From the NCBI GenBank assembly GCA_965218495.1, contig OZ244626.1, forward strand, positions 1,798,001-1,862,000: a stretch of 64,000 nt of DNA, read 5' to 3'. The position numbers were made by a program, and so were the translations under genes. Origin of the DNA: G965218495 sp965218495. GTDB taxonomy: Bacteria > Bacteroidota > Rhodothermia > Rhodothermales > Bin80. The notes beneath the pieces were generated by a model that did not search any database, was not told the origin of the DNA, and worked only from the letters and a program-made list of their open reading frames with translations. Positions 17,375 to 25,865 of the stretch are shown here, in pieces. Numbering within the stretch: the first letter of the stretch is position 1; every line of letters starts with the position of its first letter.

Positions 17375-18691
17375 TCAGCAGCGCACTACTGCGCGGGGGC
17401 ATTGAGCGCCAGGTGTTGCCTTTGCAGTCCTTTGGGGCCGGCAGACCGAATCCCCACTAACCCCTCGACCCCCGGAGGTGGTCAACGCCTGGGTCAGCTC
17501 CTTCATGTCCTCCCGGCGTATCGGCTTCAGATTCGACTCGTACTGCATGAATATCGCCCCGCACCAGCGCTGACGCATCTCCGATGATCCCCAGCGCTTC
17601 ACGTTCCGTGATCGGTTCGCTATAATGCTGTTGAGGTTCTCGATGATGTTCGTCGTCTTCAGACTGTCTCTGACAGCCTGGTTCCGCACCCCCAACCGGT
17701 GAAGCGTCAGCGTATCCTCCAAACCCTCCTCCAGACTGCGCGCGGCCTTCGGACACGATCGCTGCAGCGCTCCATGCAGCGACACAAGCGCCGCCCGTGC
17801 CTCCTTGTACGTGGGCAGTTCCCATGCCGCCTGAAGCCGACGCTTCATTTGCGTGGCCGCTGGCTCGCTCTTGATGTGACGCGTCACATTGGTACGCTTG
17901 TGCCATTGGCAGCGCTGGAATACGACCGCATCCCCAAACACCGCACTGATCCCCTTGCGAAGCCCGCGGCTGCCGTCCACCTGTACCAACAGCTTGTCGG
18001 TATGGGTGAAGCCCCGACGCAACAAATCCTGCAACAGCGACTGCACCTGCGCACTGTTCTCGGTACGACTTTCCGCAAAGCCCAGCACGACCTTCTCGCC
18101 CTCGGTCGTGATGCCCATCGCTACTATCATCTGCATATCGGCCAGATACTTGCCATCAAGCAGGAGCACCGCAAAGGTGTGCTGATCGAATCGGCGCGTC
18201 TCGAATTCCTTCAGTAGCGCTGCCGTCTGCGTAACGAAGACGTTGCCAATGCTGCTGGCACTCAACCCCATACTATCGGTGAAGACCTGGGCCGCCTGCC
18301 TGTAATTGCGCCGCGAGAGTCCACACAGCAACCCCCTGGTCACGCTTTCCCGGTCCATAAGCCCACGCTTGCGCAAGAGGCGGTACGTTTGCAGAGGACG
18401 CTCCTTTCGGGTTCGTACATTCCGTACGCGCGGAACGCGGACCGCAATGCGCTCCAAACCGACGCGGATGGAACCCGGATTCGTCCCCCAGCGCTGAAAG
18501 CCGGTCTTACGGTGCTTCCCACGTGCGCCGCAAATGAAGCGGGCTTCGGCTTCCATGACCCATGTGGCCATCTTGGTAAGAAGATCATCGAGATATCCAA
18601 GGCAGCTGGCCAGGCCGATGAAATTCCTCTGCGCAAGCCCGTGAAGGTCCTCGATGAGTGATTGATCCAGCATAGGGGTATGGGTCATCAT
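17375..18691 (-). CDS. IS256-family (mutator-type) transposase
   Basis: 438 aa, slightly longer than usual because of a tail after ALTTSGGRG. The catalytic triad is intact: Asp in LLLDGKYLADMQ, Asp in VQVDGSRGLRKGISAVFG, Glu in TTNIIENLNSII. Conserved QRCQWHKRTNV and TLTLHRLG blocks are present, and the N-terminus (GFQRWGTNPGSIRVG..RVPRVRN) matches copy 1. Its ATG lies inside the stop of the upstream paralogue (ATGA), so translational coupling is likely. It cuts and pastes or copies DNA with 8-bp duplication. Probably active. Confidence 0.92.
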   Translation of the reverse strand: MMTHTPMLDQSLIEDLHGLAQRNFIGLASCLGYLDDLLTKMATWVMEAEARFICGARGKHRKTGFQRWGTNPGSIRVGLERIAVRVPRVRNVRTRKERPLQTYRLLRKRGLMDRESVTRGLLCGLSRRNYRQAAQVFTDSMGLSASSIGNVFVTQTAALLKEFETRRFDQHTFAVLLLDGKYLADMQMIVAMGITTEGEKVVLGFAESRTENSAQVQSLLQDLLRRGFTHTDKLLVQVDGSRGLRKGISAVFGDAVVFQRCQWHKRTNVTRHIKSEPAATQMKRRLQAAWELPTYKEARAALVSLHGALQRSCPKAARSLEEGLEDTLTLHRLGVRNQAVRDSLKTTNIIENLNSIIANRSRNVKRWGSSEMRQRWCGAIFMQYESNLKPIRREDMKELTQALTTSGGRGVSGDSVCRPQRTAKATPGAQCPRAVVRC

Positions 18692-19656
18692 ACGGCGTTG
18701 AGGTTGATGAGAGTCTCACGAAGTTGTGGCAGATGGGCCGCATGGGCCACACGGCGCAGCTGAGCCTCGTGTTCCAACAGCGCCAGTGCCATCTGTTCGC
18801 GTTGCTGGAAAACGGCGCTGGCCGGGGCCTGCAACCTGCGACTGATGGCATGCATGAAGCGCATCACGCGCAGCCCCCTGTCGAGCTTGAGCAGCATGCC
18901 CGTGCGTTGAATCGTCAGAGATTGCTCCAGGCCCTCCCATAGAACCTTCGCTGCGGACCGATTGACGCGCGTCAAGTCCTGGTGAATACGGGTGAGTGCG
19001 CGTTCAGCTTCCCGGGCATCGAACCCGTTCCATGCCTGACGGAGGCGATTGCGATACACAGGAACAAGGTCTTCCGGAAGACCACAGGTGACTTGATCCA
19101 ATAGCGTATTGAGACAGCGCTGTATAGCGACCCTGGGGCCGAACACCTGGCGCACCGCCGATTGAAGTCCCGTACTGCTGGGCAGCACACAGAGCAGCCC
19201 GGAGGCGGCCGAAAGACCACGATCGGACAGCGACTGCACAAAGGACGTAAGAGCAGAGACGTTCTCAGGGTAGCACGCTACCAGGCCAAGTATGCGGCGA
19301 TAGCCCGTGATGGTCAGACCCGCTCCAAGAACGATGTTAACGCCGCGTGGGCACAGCCCGCGCAGCCAGATCGCAACGATCGGGTCGTCTTGCAGACTGC
19401 GCGAATGCAACAGCTGCCACGCTTCATTCAACTGCGCCGAGTCCGGCTTTGTGTCCTGGGCCGCAGCAGAAGCCTTGATCACTACGGGCGGTGGCACCGG
19501 CTGCTGATGCGCTGCCGGAATGGGCCAGTCGGTGGTCAATTGTTGCAGTATGTGCGTGCAGAGCTTCATCAGAAGCCGCCGCGCGTCACCGGAGGGATTG
19601 ATCTGGGCGTCTAAAGGCGCCTCAGTGCTCCCCAAAACAGGCTGGGAGGGGTTCAT
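18688..19656 (-). CDS. Catalytically dead IS256 transposase paralogue (accessory ORF)
   Basis: The 322-aa protein aligns with the IS256 catalytic domain from about residue 75 (AWQLLHSRSLQDDPIVAIW). All three catalytic positions are replaced: LWLDG-type block reads IWLRGLCPRG, the VDGSKG-type block reads VLPSSTGLQSAVRQVFG, and the SIENLNS-type block reads MRFMHAISRRL. Structural blocks persist: GYRRILGLVACYPEN, VAIQRCLNTLLDQV, WEGLEQSLTIQRTG. The standard N-terminal DNA-binding region is missing and replaced by about 70 low-complexity residues. It overlaps the transposase start by 4 bp, so both are made from one transcript. The frame is kept open despite loss of catalysis, which suggests a selected non-catalytic role (inference). 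Confidence 0.82.
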   Translation of the reverse strand: MNPSQPVLGSTEAPLDAQINPSGDARRLLMKLCTHILQQLTTDWPIPAAHQQPVPPPVVIKASAAAQDTKPDSAQLNEAWQLLHSRSLQDDPIVAIWLRGLCPRGVNIVLGAGLTITGYRRILGLVACYPENVSALTSFVQSLSDRGLSAASGLLCVLPSSTGLQSAVRQVFGPRVAIQRCLNTLLDQVTCGLPEDLVPVYRNRLRQAWNGFDAREAERALTRIHQDLTRVNRSAAKVLWEGLEQSLTIQRTGMLLKLDRGLRVMRFMHAISRRLQAPASAVFQQREQMALALLEHEAQLRRVAHAAHLPQLRETLINLNAV

Positions 19657-19744
19657 ATGATGGGAAAGGAATGGTGGAGACTAGGGTCCACCTCCACAGC
19701 AACTCTCCAATTCCCAACTTGAAAATGTGCAATCCCCCATTCGC

Positions 19745-20835
19745 CGGACCGCGTGCACGGCGGATACTTCAACAACCTGGACCGCGACGGAACGGTCTAC
19801 GACACCACCAAGCACACCTGGCTGCAGGCTCGTCAGGTTTGGATGTTCAGCAAGCTTTACCGAACGGTAGCGGCACGCCCCGCCTGGCTTGATCTCGCCC
19901 GGCTCGGCATGGAGTTCATTCGTACGCACGCGGCCCGGCCCAACGGGCAAGTGTACTTCTCACTAGCCCAGGACGGAAGGCCGATCTATCAGCAGCGTAA
20001 AACCTTCACCGAGTGCTTCTACCTGATGGCGCTGGCAGAATTTGGGCGGGCGTCCGAGCAGTCCGCCCTCGTTAAGGAGGCCAAAGAAGGTGTCGAATGG
20101 CTCTGGACTCGGTCGTATGACTGGTCCATTGTTGGTAGGCCGTCCCTGCCGGGCACGCCGCCGTCACAGGCTCTGGCCGTGCCAATGATGCTCTTGAACG
20201 TGTTAGATGGAGTCATGGCAGCCGACTTCAACCAGTACACGGCCGAGGTGCAAGACTGCATCCGACGCATCAAGCTGCACGCAGATCCCGACGCCAAGAT
20301 CGTCTACGAGCATGTCTCGCCGGAGGGCGCACCCCTGGACGGTCCTCAGGGCCGCCTGTTGAATCCCGGCCACGCCATTGAGGCAGGCTGGTTCCTGCAG
20401 CACATCGCGCAAAAGCTCCATCGCGACGATGTAGCGGAGCTGGCCGTGAATATGGTCCGCTGGTCACACCGCCGCGGATGGGACCGTGAGCACGGCGGAC
20501 TATTCTACTTTCTGGACAGCGAAGGCCATTCTCCCGTGCCACTGGAATGGTCCATGAAGCTCTGGTGGCCGCATTGCGAGGCGCTCTACGCGCACCTTTT
20601 GAATTTCGCGCTGTCGGGCGACGTGTCCGACTGGCAGGCATTTCAAGAGGTTGAGCAGTACACCTTTAAACACTTTTCTGACCCCGAGTTCGGCGAGTGG
20701 TTCGGTTACCTGGACCGTGAAGGACGCCGAACCCATCGGTTTAAGGGCGGTGCCTACAAAGGGTGCTTTCACGTGCCTCGTGCCCTGTGGCTCTGCCTTC
20801 GGCTACTTAAGCGCTGGCCAGCAGAGGCCGCATAG
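19745..20835 (+). pseudogene. AGE-family epimerase, main part (gene disrupted by IS256-like element)
   Basis: The sequence continues VHGGYFNNLDRDGTVYDTTKHTWLQARQVWMFSKLY, typical of the (alpha/alpha)6-barrel AGE family, which interconverts sugars at C2 (N-acylglucosamine, cellobiose or mannose). Conserved His-containing blocks are LLNPGHAIEAGWF, PLEWSMKLWWPHCEALY and YKGCFHVPRALW. A GTG at 19753 could start translation, but the product would lack the first 36 residues. Excision of the element with one target copy would restore a 395-aa enzyme. The symporter and amidohydrolase downstream suggest a role in a carbohydrate or amino-sugar pathway. Confidence 0.9.
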
Positions 20836-20990
20836 CCTGTGCCCCTAGCGACTAATGGCCCGAAGAATAGGCACCGAATAATTGGCATCGGTTCCAAGTC
20901 GCCCAAATCCATTTGGCAGCAGGCCCCTGACCCTGCACAATAGACCGTGAGTCGCTATTATCCAGCTGCTTTGTGGCAAGGGAGAACCCT

Positions 20991-22607
20991 ATGAATGTAA
21001 CGTTTACCATTCTTGATTGGATTTGGGTCGGGCTGTTCTTGGCGCTCATGATTGGCAGCGGTGTGCTGTTCTACAGACTGGGCAAACGATCTGAGGCCGA
21101 CTTCTTCCTTGCGGGTCGGGGCTTGCCTTGGTGGTTGCCAGCTTCCAGCGTCTACGCTACGCATACGGCTACGGACACGCCGATGTGGATTACCGGCGTC
21201 ATTTACCAGCACGGCATGGCTGGAATCTGGTACACATTCTTTTCCGCGTGGGCAGCCATCAGTTCATTTGTATCGACGCGGATATTTCGGCGCTCGCTGG
21301 CCTACACACAAGCAGAGTGGAATGTAATTCGCTTCACCGGGCTTGGCTCTGAGCTATTGCGGGGATGGATGGCGGGATGGCAGTTTTTCATGAACATGTT
21401 CGTGCTCGGGTGGGTCGGGATTGCGATGGGTAAGATTTGCGTCTTCCTGTTTGGGTGGCCAGTGTGGGTCGGGCTGATCGCGTTTTCGCTGATATGTGCC
21501 GTATACGTGCTGGCTGCAGGGTACTGGGGCGTGGTGATGGCCGATTTTCAGCAGGGCATCATCGCATTCCTTGTGATCCTCATCGTGTCATTCTGGGGCA
21601 TCAGCGTCGCCGGTGGGCCGTCAGGCATTATAGACAAGCTTTCCGCCCTCGGGGAGCTGGATCGCATGAATCCGTTTGCCTTCACCGGCTGGTGGTCGGG
21701 GAGCTTTCCTACGGCATGGTTTGCGACCATGCTGTTCATCGCGATCCTTGGTGGCTTCGGCATGGGTACTACGGTGGACTGGTATGTCGAAGCCCAACGC
21801 ATCCAGTCGGCAAAGACCGTCCGGGATGCGAGCTACAGCATCTGGTGGGGAACAGTGCTGGGACTGGTGCGCAACTCCGTCTGGGCCGTGTCTATACTGG
21901 CCTTTTTTGTGCTGTTTCCAGGCATCACCGAGACGGCGGATTACGAGATGGGGTGGTTTCGCCTGGGGTTTGACTATCTGCCTTCAGGGATGCTTGGGTT
22001 TTTCTTCGCCGCCATCCTGGCAATCCACCTCTCCACCATCTCTTCGCATCTTAACCTGGGCGCGCTCTACGCTACGCGCGACCTGTACCAGCACTACGTC
22101 AACCCCGAGGCCAGCGACCAGCGACTGATCTCTGTGGGGCGTATCTCTACCGCAATCCTTCTTGTTGGGTCATTCTTTTATGGACTCATGATGGAGGACT
22201 TGACGTCATGGCTCATCTTTGCGATTTGGATCATGGCGGCCGGCATCTGGCTGCCCAACATACTGCAGGTGGTCTGGTGGCGTTTCAATGCATGGGGATA
22301 CCTTTCGGCATGGATCGCCAATCTTGGCTTTAGCTGGCTCGTTGTATGGATCTTGCCGGCGCTCGGCGTCATTCCTGAGCTCTTGGACTATCAACAGTTT
22401 TGGCTGCTCATGGTGCTGGGCGCACTCGTGTACCTGCCAGTAACCTTCTTGACCAAGCCAGAAAGCATGGACCACCTGGTTAAATACTATGTCCAGTCGC
22501 GCCCGCTGGGCTGGTGGGGCCCGGTGCGACGGGAGGCAGAGCGTCGCGGGCTGCTCCGTCCCGCCGCCAAAGAGAACGCACCGCAAGAGCAACCAAATTA
22601 CGCCTGA
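20991..22607 (+). CDS. Sodium:solute symporter (SSS/SLC5 family)
   Basis: 538 aa from MNVTFTILDWIWVG, chosen because GGGAGAA lies 5-6 nt upstream; a GTG 18 nt earlier is less likely. About 13-14 hydrophobic segments, with typical SSS features: YRLGKRSEADFFLAGRGLPWWLPASSVYATHTATDTP near the N-terminus, and an intermediate helix region with GFGMGTTVDWYVEAQRIQSAKTVRDA. It imports a solute with Na+, and by context a sugar, sugar acid or amino sugar. It is followed within 5 bp by a run of small membrane-protein genes on the same strand. Confidence 0.9.
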   Translation: MNVTFTILDWIWVGLFLALMIGSGVLFYRLGKRSEADFFLAGRGLPWWLPASSVYATHTATDTPMWITGVIYQHGMAGIWYTFFSAWAAISSFVSTRIFRRSLAYTQAEWNVIRFTGLGSELLRGWMAGWQFFMNMFVLGWVGIAMGKICVFLFGWPVWVGLIAFSLICAVYVLAAGYWGVVMADFQQGIIAFLVILIVSFWGISVAGGPSGIIDKLSALGELDRMNPFAFTGWWSGSFPTAWFATMLFIAILGGFGMGTTVDWYVEAQRIQSAKTVRDASYSIWWGTVLGLVRNSVWAVSILAFFVLFPGITETADYEMGWFRLGFDYLPSGMLGFFFAAILAIHLSTISSHLNLGALYATRDLYQHYVNPEASDQRLISVGRISTAILLVGSFFYGLMMEDLTSWLIFAIWIMAAGIWLPNILQVVWWRFNAWGYLSAWIANLGFSWLVVWILPALGVIPELLDYQQFWLLMVLGALVYLPVTFLTKPESMDHLVKYYVQSRPLGWWGPVRREAERRGLLRPAAKENAPQEQPNYA

Positions 22608-22612
22608 GGCTC

Positions 22613-22912
22613 ATGCCATTCATACGACGCAACTGGACGGCGCACGAGGCCGATGAATGGACTAAGGAGGACTGGATCACTATTGTGATCTCGCCAATCT
22701 GCTACATCCTTTTGACGATAGGCCTTGCCCTAAGCCTGCTGCTGCAGACCTCCGGATACGTGATGCTCATCGTGGGCATTGCCCTGACAGTCGTGATGCA
22801 CTGGATCATAGATCCGAAACTCAAGGCGATCTCTAAGGACTACGAGCGCAAGCAGCAAGAGTACCTGCGACAGCTGGAAGCTCAAGTCCGCTGGCAAAAC
22901 CCAGACCGATAG
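22613..22912 (+). CDS. Small membrane protein, two TM segments
   Basis: 99 aa from MPFIRRNWTAHEADEWTKEDWITIVISP, starting 5 bp after the symporter stop. Two hydrophobic segments (ISPICYILLTIGLALSLLLQ and VMLIVGIALTVVMHWII) are followed by a charged amphipathic tail (LKAISKDYERKQQEYLRQLEAQV). The tight spacing points to an accessory subunit of the symporter or a membrane anchor. I do not recognise a named family. Confidence 0.75.
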   Translation: MPFIRRNWTAHEADEWTKEDWITIVISPICYILLTIGLALSLLLQTSGYVMLIVGIALTVVMHWIIDPKLKAISKDYERKQQEYLRQLEAQVRWQNPDR

Positions 22913-22918
22913 AGAGTC

Positions 22919-23035
22919 ATGAACCAAGCCCTTGCCACCGTCATCGGCATGACGATAGCCTACGCCGCGTCCTTTTTGGGCCTGGTGTTGGCATACCACG
23001 CGTACAAGAAGCACCGGAAGCGCACAGATCCATGA
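22919..23035 (+). CDS. 38-aa single-pass membrane peptide
   Basis: The peptide starts MNQALATVIGMTIAYAASFL and continues through GLVLAYHAYKKHRKRTDP: one hydrophobic helix and a strongly basic tail, giving a predicted N-out/C-in topology. It starts 6 bp after the previous gene with AGAGAG as a ribosome site, and its stop overlaps the next start (ATGA). The overlaps and coding bias support translation. No known family; perhaps a symporter accessory peptide. Confidence 0.6.
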   Translation: MNQALATVIGMTIAYAASFLGLVLAYHAYKKHRKRTDP

Positions 23036-23157
23036 TCGCTCTTTTGCAACAGGCCCCCGGCGTACCATGGTGGGGCATCATCATTCCGGCCACCATTTTC
23101 GTAATTGCCTTTGTCGTGACCTGGCTGCTGTATCGTCACTTTTCGGGCCAGCGGTAA
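23032..23157 (+). CDS. 41-aa single-pass membrane peptide
   Basis: It starts MIALLQQAPGVPWWGIIIPA and continues with a hydrophobic helix (TIFVIAFVVTWLLYRHF) and a short tail (SGQR). It overlaps the preceding peptide gene by ATGA and ends 4 bp before the amidohydrolase GTG. Its place in a tightly packed operon makes it credible despite its size. Function unknown. Confidence 0.6.
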   Translation: MIALLQQAPGVPWWGIIIPATIFVIAFVVTWLLYRHFSGQR

Positions 23158-23161
23158 AGCG

Positions 23162-24022
23162 GTGATTCAGCGCAGGATTATTGACGCCCACTTTCATGTC
23201 GGACCATTCGGATCGCAGGCAGCGTTTGGCCACGGCATTCAGCCGATTGCGCCGGCGTCGGATCATCGGCACGGCAACGACTGTGTCCGGTACATGGCGC
23301 GGCACCACATCCGTGGCGGCGTGGTCGTGCCGACGTATCTGGAAGACCAGCGTGCGGCATTTCGCTACAACCAGTTGGTATTGGACGCCGTCGATCGCCA
23401 TGCTGTGCTGGTTGGAGGCCTTTGGACCTCGCCTTTGCCCGAATTGGAGGCGACACTGGAGGGCACGTTGTCTGCATTGCCGCACCCCGGGATTCGCGCT
23501 CTCAAAGTCGCCTCGAACACGTGGCAGCCTTTTTCCATTGACCCGGGATCGTGGTCCAGACGTGTCCGGCGCAACGTGGAGTGTATTTTGGAGGCTGCGC
23601 GGCAGCACTCGCTGGTGATTCATTTCCATACAGGCTACCTGACTGGTGCTCAGCCCCTTGCGTTTGAAGCCTTTATGCGGGACTATGGGCAGGCTGCCAC
23701 GTACCAGTTTGTACATATGGGAGAAGCCATCGCACCTGTCTTTGCCTTTGTGCCACGCTTTATTCGATGGATTGAGCAAGGCTGCGACGTGTACACGGAT
23801 ACCTCTCTAGTTCCGGGATTCGGGCCGCCCTGGCTACTCGGTGAGCTCGACCGCCGCAACCTGGGCTACGAGCGCGTCCTCTTTGCTACGGATGCCCCAT
23901 GGGGACGCTTTCCGTGCGCTGCAGCCAAAATTGAGAGCATGGATGTGGGCCACGAGGTACTTGATCAGCTTTTCTGGCAGAATGCCGCGCGGCTATACCA
24001 ATTCGCCGAGCCCGACGCATGA
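23162..24022 (+). CDS. Amidohydrolase-2 family metal-dependent hydrolase
   Basis: 286 aa from GTG. The amidohydrolase superfamily metal motif HxH is at IIDAHFHVGP (His10, His12). Other expected metal or catalytic blocks are LVIHFHTGY (His), YQFVHMGE (His) and VLFATDAPWGR (Asp). This group (ACMSD-like PF04909) performs hydrolysis, decarboxylation or lactone opening on small aromatic or sugar-lactone substrates. The gene is the fifth in the symporter operon. The specific substrate cannot be read from sequence. Confidence 0.85.
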   Translation: MIQRRIIDAHFHVGPFGSQAAFGHGIQPIAPASDHRHGNDCVRYMARHHIRGGVVVPTYLEDQRAAFRYNQLVLDAVDRHAVLVGGLWTSPLPELEATLEGTLSALPHPGIRALKVASNTWQPFSIDPGSWSRRVRRNVECILEAARQHSLVIHFHTGYLTGAQPLAFEAFMRDYGQAATYQFVHMGEAIAPVFAFVPRFIRWIEQGCDVYTDTSLVPGFGPPWLLGELDRRNLGYERVLFATDAPWGRFPCAAAKIESMDVGHEVLDQLFWQNAARLYQFAEPDA

Positions 24023-24044
24023 TGCGTCCACAACCAGTTTACGC

Positions 24045-25865
24045 ATGAGACTCTTTGCTCTCGTCCTTGCCATGCTGGCGGCACCCTTCGCGGCCGCCCA
24101 AGGTGGATCGACGCTAACGCCGCTTGGCCTTGACTCGATGAGCGCCTTCATGGCGTCGGGCGCCAACTGGCGTCTGGCATCGGCAGTCGAAAGCAACAGG
24201 ACCCAGCGGTGGTCACTTTCCGCTACGGATGGTCGTGGCATTCTGGTAAACCGTCCAGTAGACGGTGCCCTGGACAACCTCTTCACCAAAATGCTTCACG
24301 GTGACCTTGAGCTTGAGCTGGAATTCATGCTGCCAAAAGGGTCCAACTCGGGCATCTACCTTCAGGGACGCTATGAGGTGCAACTGCTTGACTCATGGGG
24401 CAAGCCAAACCCGAGCTTCAGCGATGCTGGCGGCATCTACCAGCGGTGGGACGAAATTGCGGGATACGGCTATGAAGGGCACCCGCCGCGTGTCAATGCC
24501 AGTCGCGCCCCTGGCCTTTGGCAGTCGCTGCACGTGGTATTCCGCTCTCCACGCTTTGACGCAAGTGGTCGCAAAGTACGGCATGCTCGCTTCGAGCTCG
24601 TGACGCTCAACGGCGCCGTACTCCACCAGTACGTAGAGGTCACCGGACCGACCAGAGCGGCAGCATTCGACAACGAGATAGCACTCGGGCCGCTGATGAT
24701 CCAGGGAGACCACGGGCCCGTAGCAATACGCAACATCCGCTACAAGCACTATGGCACGACTCCAATCGAGACCTTCGACGTGGACTATCGCATGTTTGTT
24801 GGAGACTATACAGAGATTCCTGCCATGGAGTCGCCCACTGAGAAAGGCCGAGTTGACCACCTTAGCGAGCACAAAATTGATGAGGCCAAGCCTCTGCTGA
24901 TCGAATACAATGGCACCATCCAACTCACGGGCACGGGTACCCATCGCTTCAGCGTTGCTCTCGACTGGATCTCGGGGGATCCGCATTTTCGCGACAAAAG
25001 GATTGGTGGTGCTGTGCTGACCATCGGCGAAGAGGAGATTCTGCGCCATGATACCAACGCAACGACTGTCGAGCGTGTGGTGGAGCTGGAGATCGGCATG
25101 CACCCCTTCACGTTTGTCTTCCACAAGTCGGCCGGCTGGCGCCCGCCGGGCGTGACGCTGCTCGTTGAAGGACCGAACACACCAGCACGCGCCCTCATGG
25201 AGGCGCCGATGCGCGGCCAACGTCCGGGCCTGGTCACCGTTGCTGTGGTAATCGAACCCACCATTTTGCGTGGCTTTGTCCAGCACGGAGATGCCAAGCG
25301 GACGCACGCCGTGAGCGTAGGCGATCTCACTGGCGTGCATTACGTCCTAGACTTGGCGAGTGCCGCAATGCTATATGCTTGGCGCGGGCCTTTCGTGGAT
25401 GCCGCAGCCATGTGGCACAACCGCGGCCACGACCAACTGGCAAGACCGCAAGGCAGCGTACTATCACTGCCGGGGCATCCACCCATAACGGTACCGAGTG
25501 CTACGGACTCGCTGCGAACGCTGGGGTACCGGCTCGATGCGCAGCAGCGCCCGGTGTTTCGCTATGCGCTCGGGGATATTGAGATCGAAGATCGCCTGAC
25601 TCCCGCCGAAAACGGGCCGTATCTGTGGCGCACGCTGTCGTTCAGAACGGACCATGTGCCGCCAGACTCGTTGTGGGTACGGGCAGCCGAAGGATCTTCA
25701 ATCAAGATGATCCAGGAAGGCGCCTATGACATTGATGATCGCTCTTACTACATCGAGCTCTTTGGACCCGCTGAGGTGCTCCGCACGGATGCGGGAGATG
25801 CCCTCATGCTACCGGTCCATTTTGAGGACAACACTGCCAGCGTCTCATATTCTCTTGTCTGGTGA
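24045..25865 (+). CDS. Secreted DUF1080 (3-keto-disaccharide hydrolase-like) protein with PA14-like domain
   Basis: 606 aa from MRLFALVLAMLAAPFAAAQ, a signal peptide; upstream in-frame codons lie inside the amidohydrolase gene. Residues about 35-230 form a DUF1080 lectin-like beta-sandwich (LELEFMLPKGSNSGIYLQGRYEVQLLDS.., GGIYQRWDE.., PGLWQSLHVVFR..). Residues about 250-385 resemble a PA14 domain (GTIQLTGTGTHRFSVALDWISG..GAVLTIGEEEI..). The C-terminal third is unrecognised. DUF1080 proteins include glycoside-binding proteins and 3-keto-glycoside hydrolases. It overlaps the next gene by ATGA, so the two products probably work together outside the cytoplasm. Confidence 0.85.
   Translation: MRLFALVLAMLAAPFAAAQGGSTLTPLGLDSMSAFMASGANWRLASAVESNRTQRWSLSATDGRGILVNRPVDGALDNLFTKMLHGDLELELEFMLPKGSNSGIYLQGRYEVQLLDSWGKPNPSFSDAGGIYQRWDEIAGYGYEGHPPRVNASRAPGLWQSLHVVFRSPRFDASGRKVRHARFELVTLNGAVLHQYVEVTGPTRAAAFDNEIALGPLMIQGDHGPVAIRNIRYKHYGTTPIETFDVDYRMFVGDYTEIPAMESPTEKGRVDHLSEHKIDEAKPLLIEYNGTIQLTGTGTHRFSVALDWISGDPHFRDKRIGGAVLTIGEEEILRHDTNATTVERVVELEIGMHPFTFVFHKSAGWRPPGVTLLVEGPNTPARALMEAPMRGQRPGLVTVAVVIEPTILRGFVQHGDAKRTHAVSVGDLTGVHYVLDLASAAMLYAWRGPFVDAAAMWHNRGHDQLARPQGSVLSLPGHPPITVPSATDSLRTLGYRLDAQQRPVFRYALGDIEIEDRLTPAENGPYLWRTLSFRTDHVPPDSLWVRAAEGSSIKMIQEGAYDIDDRSYYIELFGPAEVLRTDAGDALMLPVHFEDNTASVSYSLVW

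Larger units (their letters stand above)
17072..19736 (-). mobile_element. Two-gene IS256-like element, copy 2
   Basis: The inverted ends are GGGATTGCACAAAATTTAGT (17072 inward) and GGGATTGCACATTTTCAAGT (19736 inward), both followed by TGGG. The element is flanked by a perfect 8-bp target duplication CCATTCGC at 17064-17071 and 19737-19744. It carries a transposase (17375-18691) and an upstream degenerate paralogue (18688-19656) overlapping by ATGA. About 300 bp beyond the transposase stop is non-coding. It inserted in an AGE-family epimerase gene. The perfect duplication and open frames suggest a fairly recent insertion. Confidence 0.92.
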
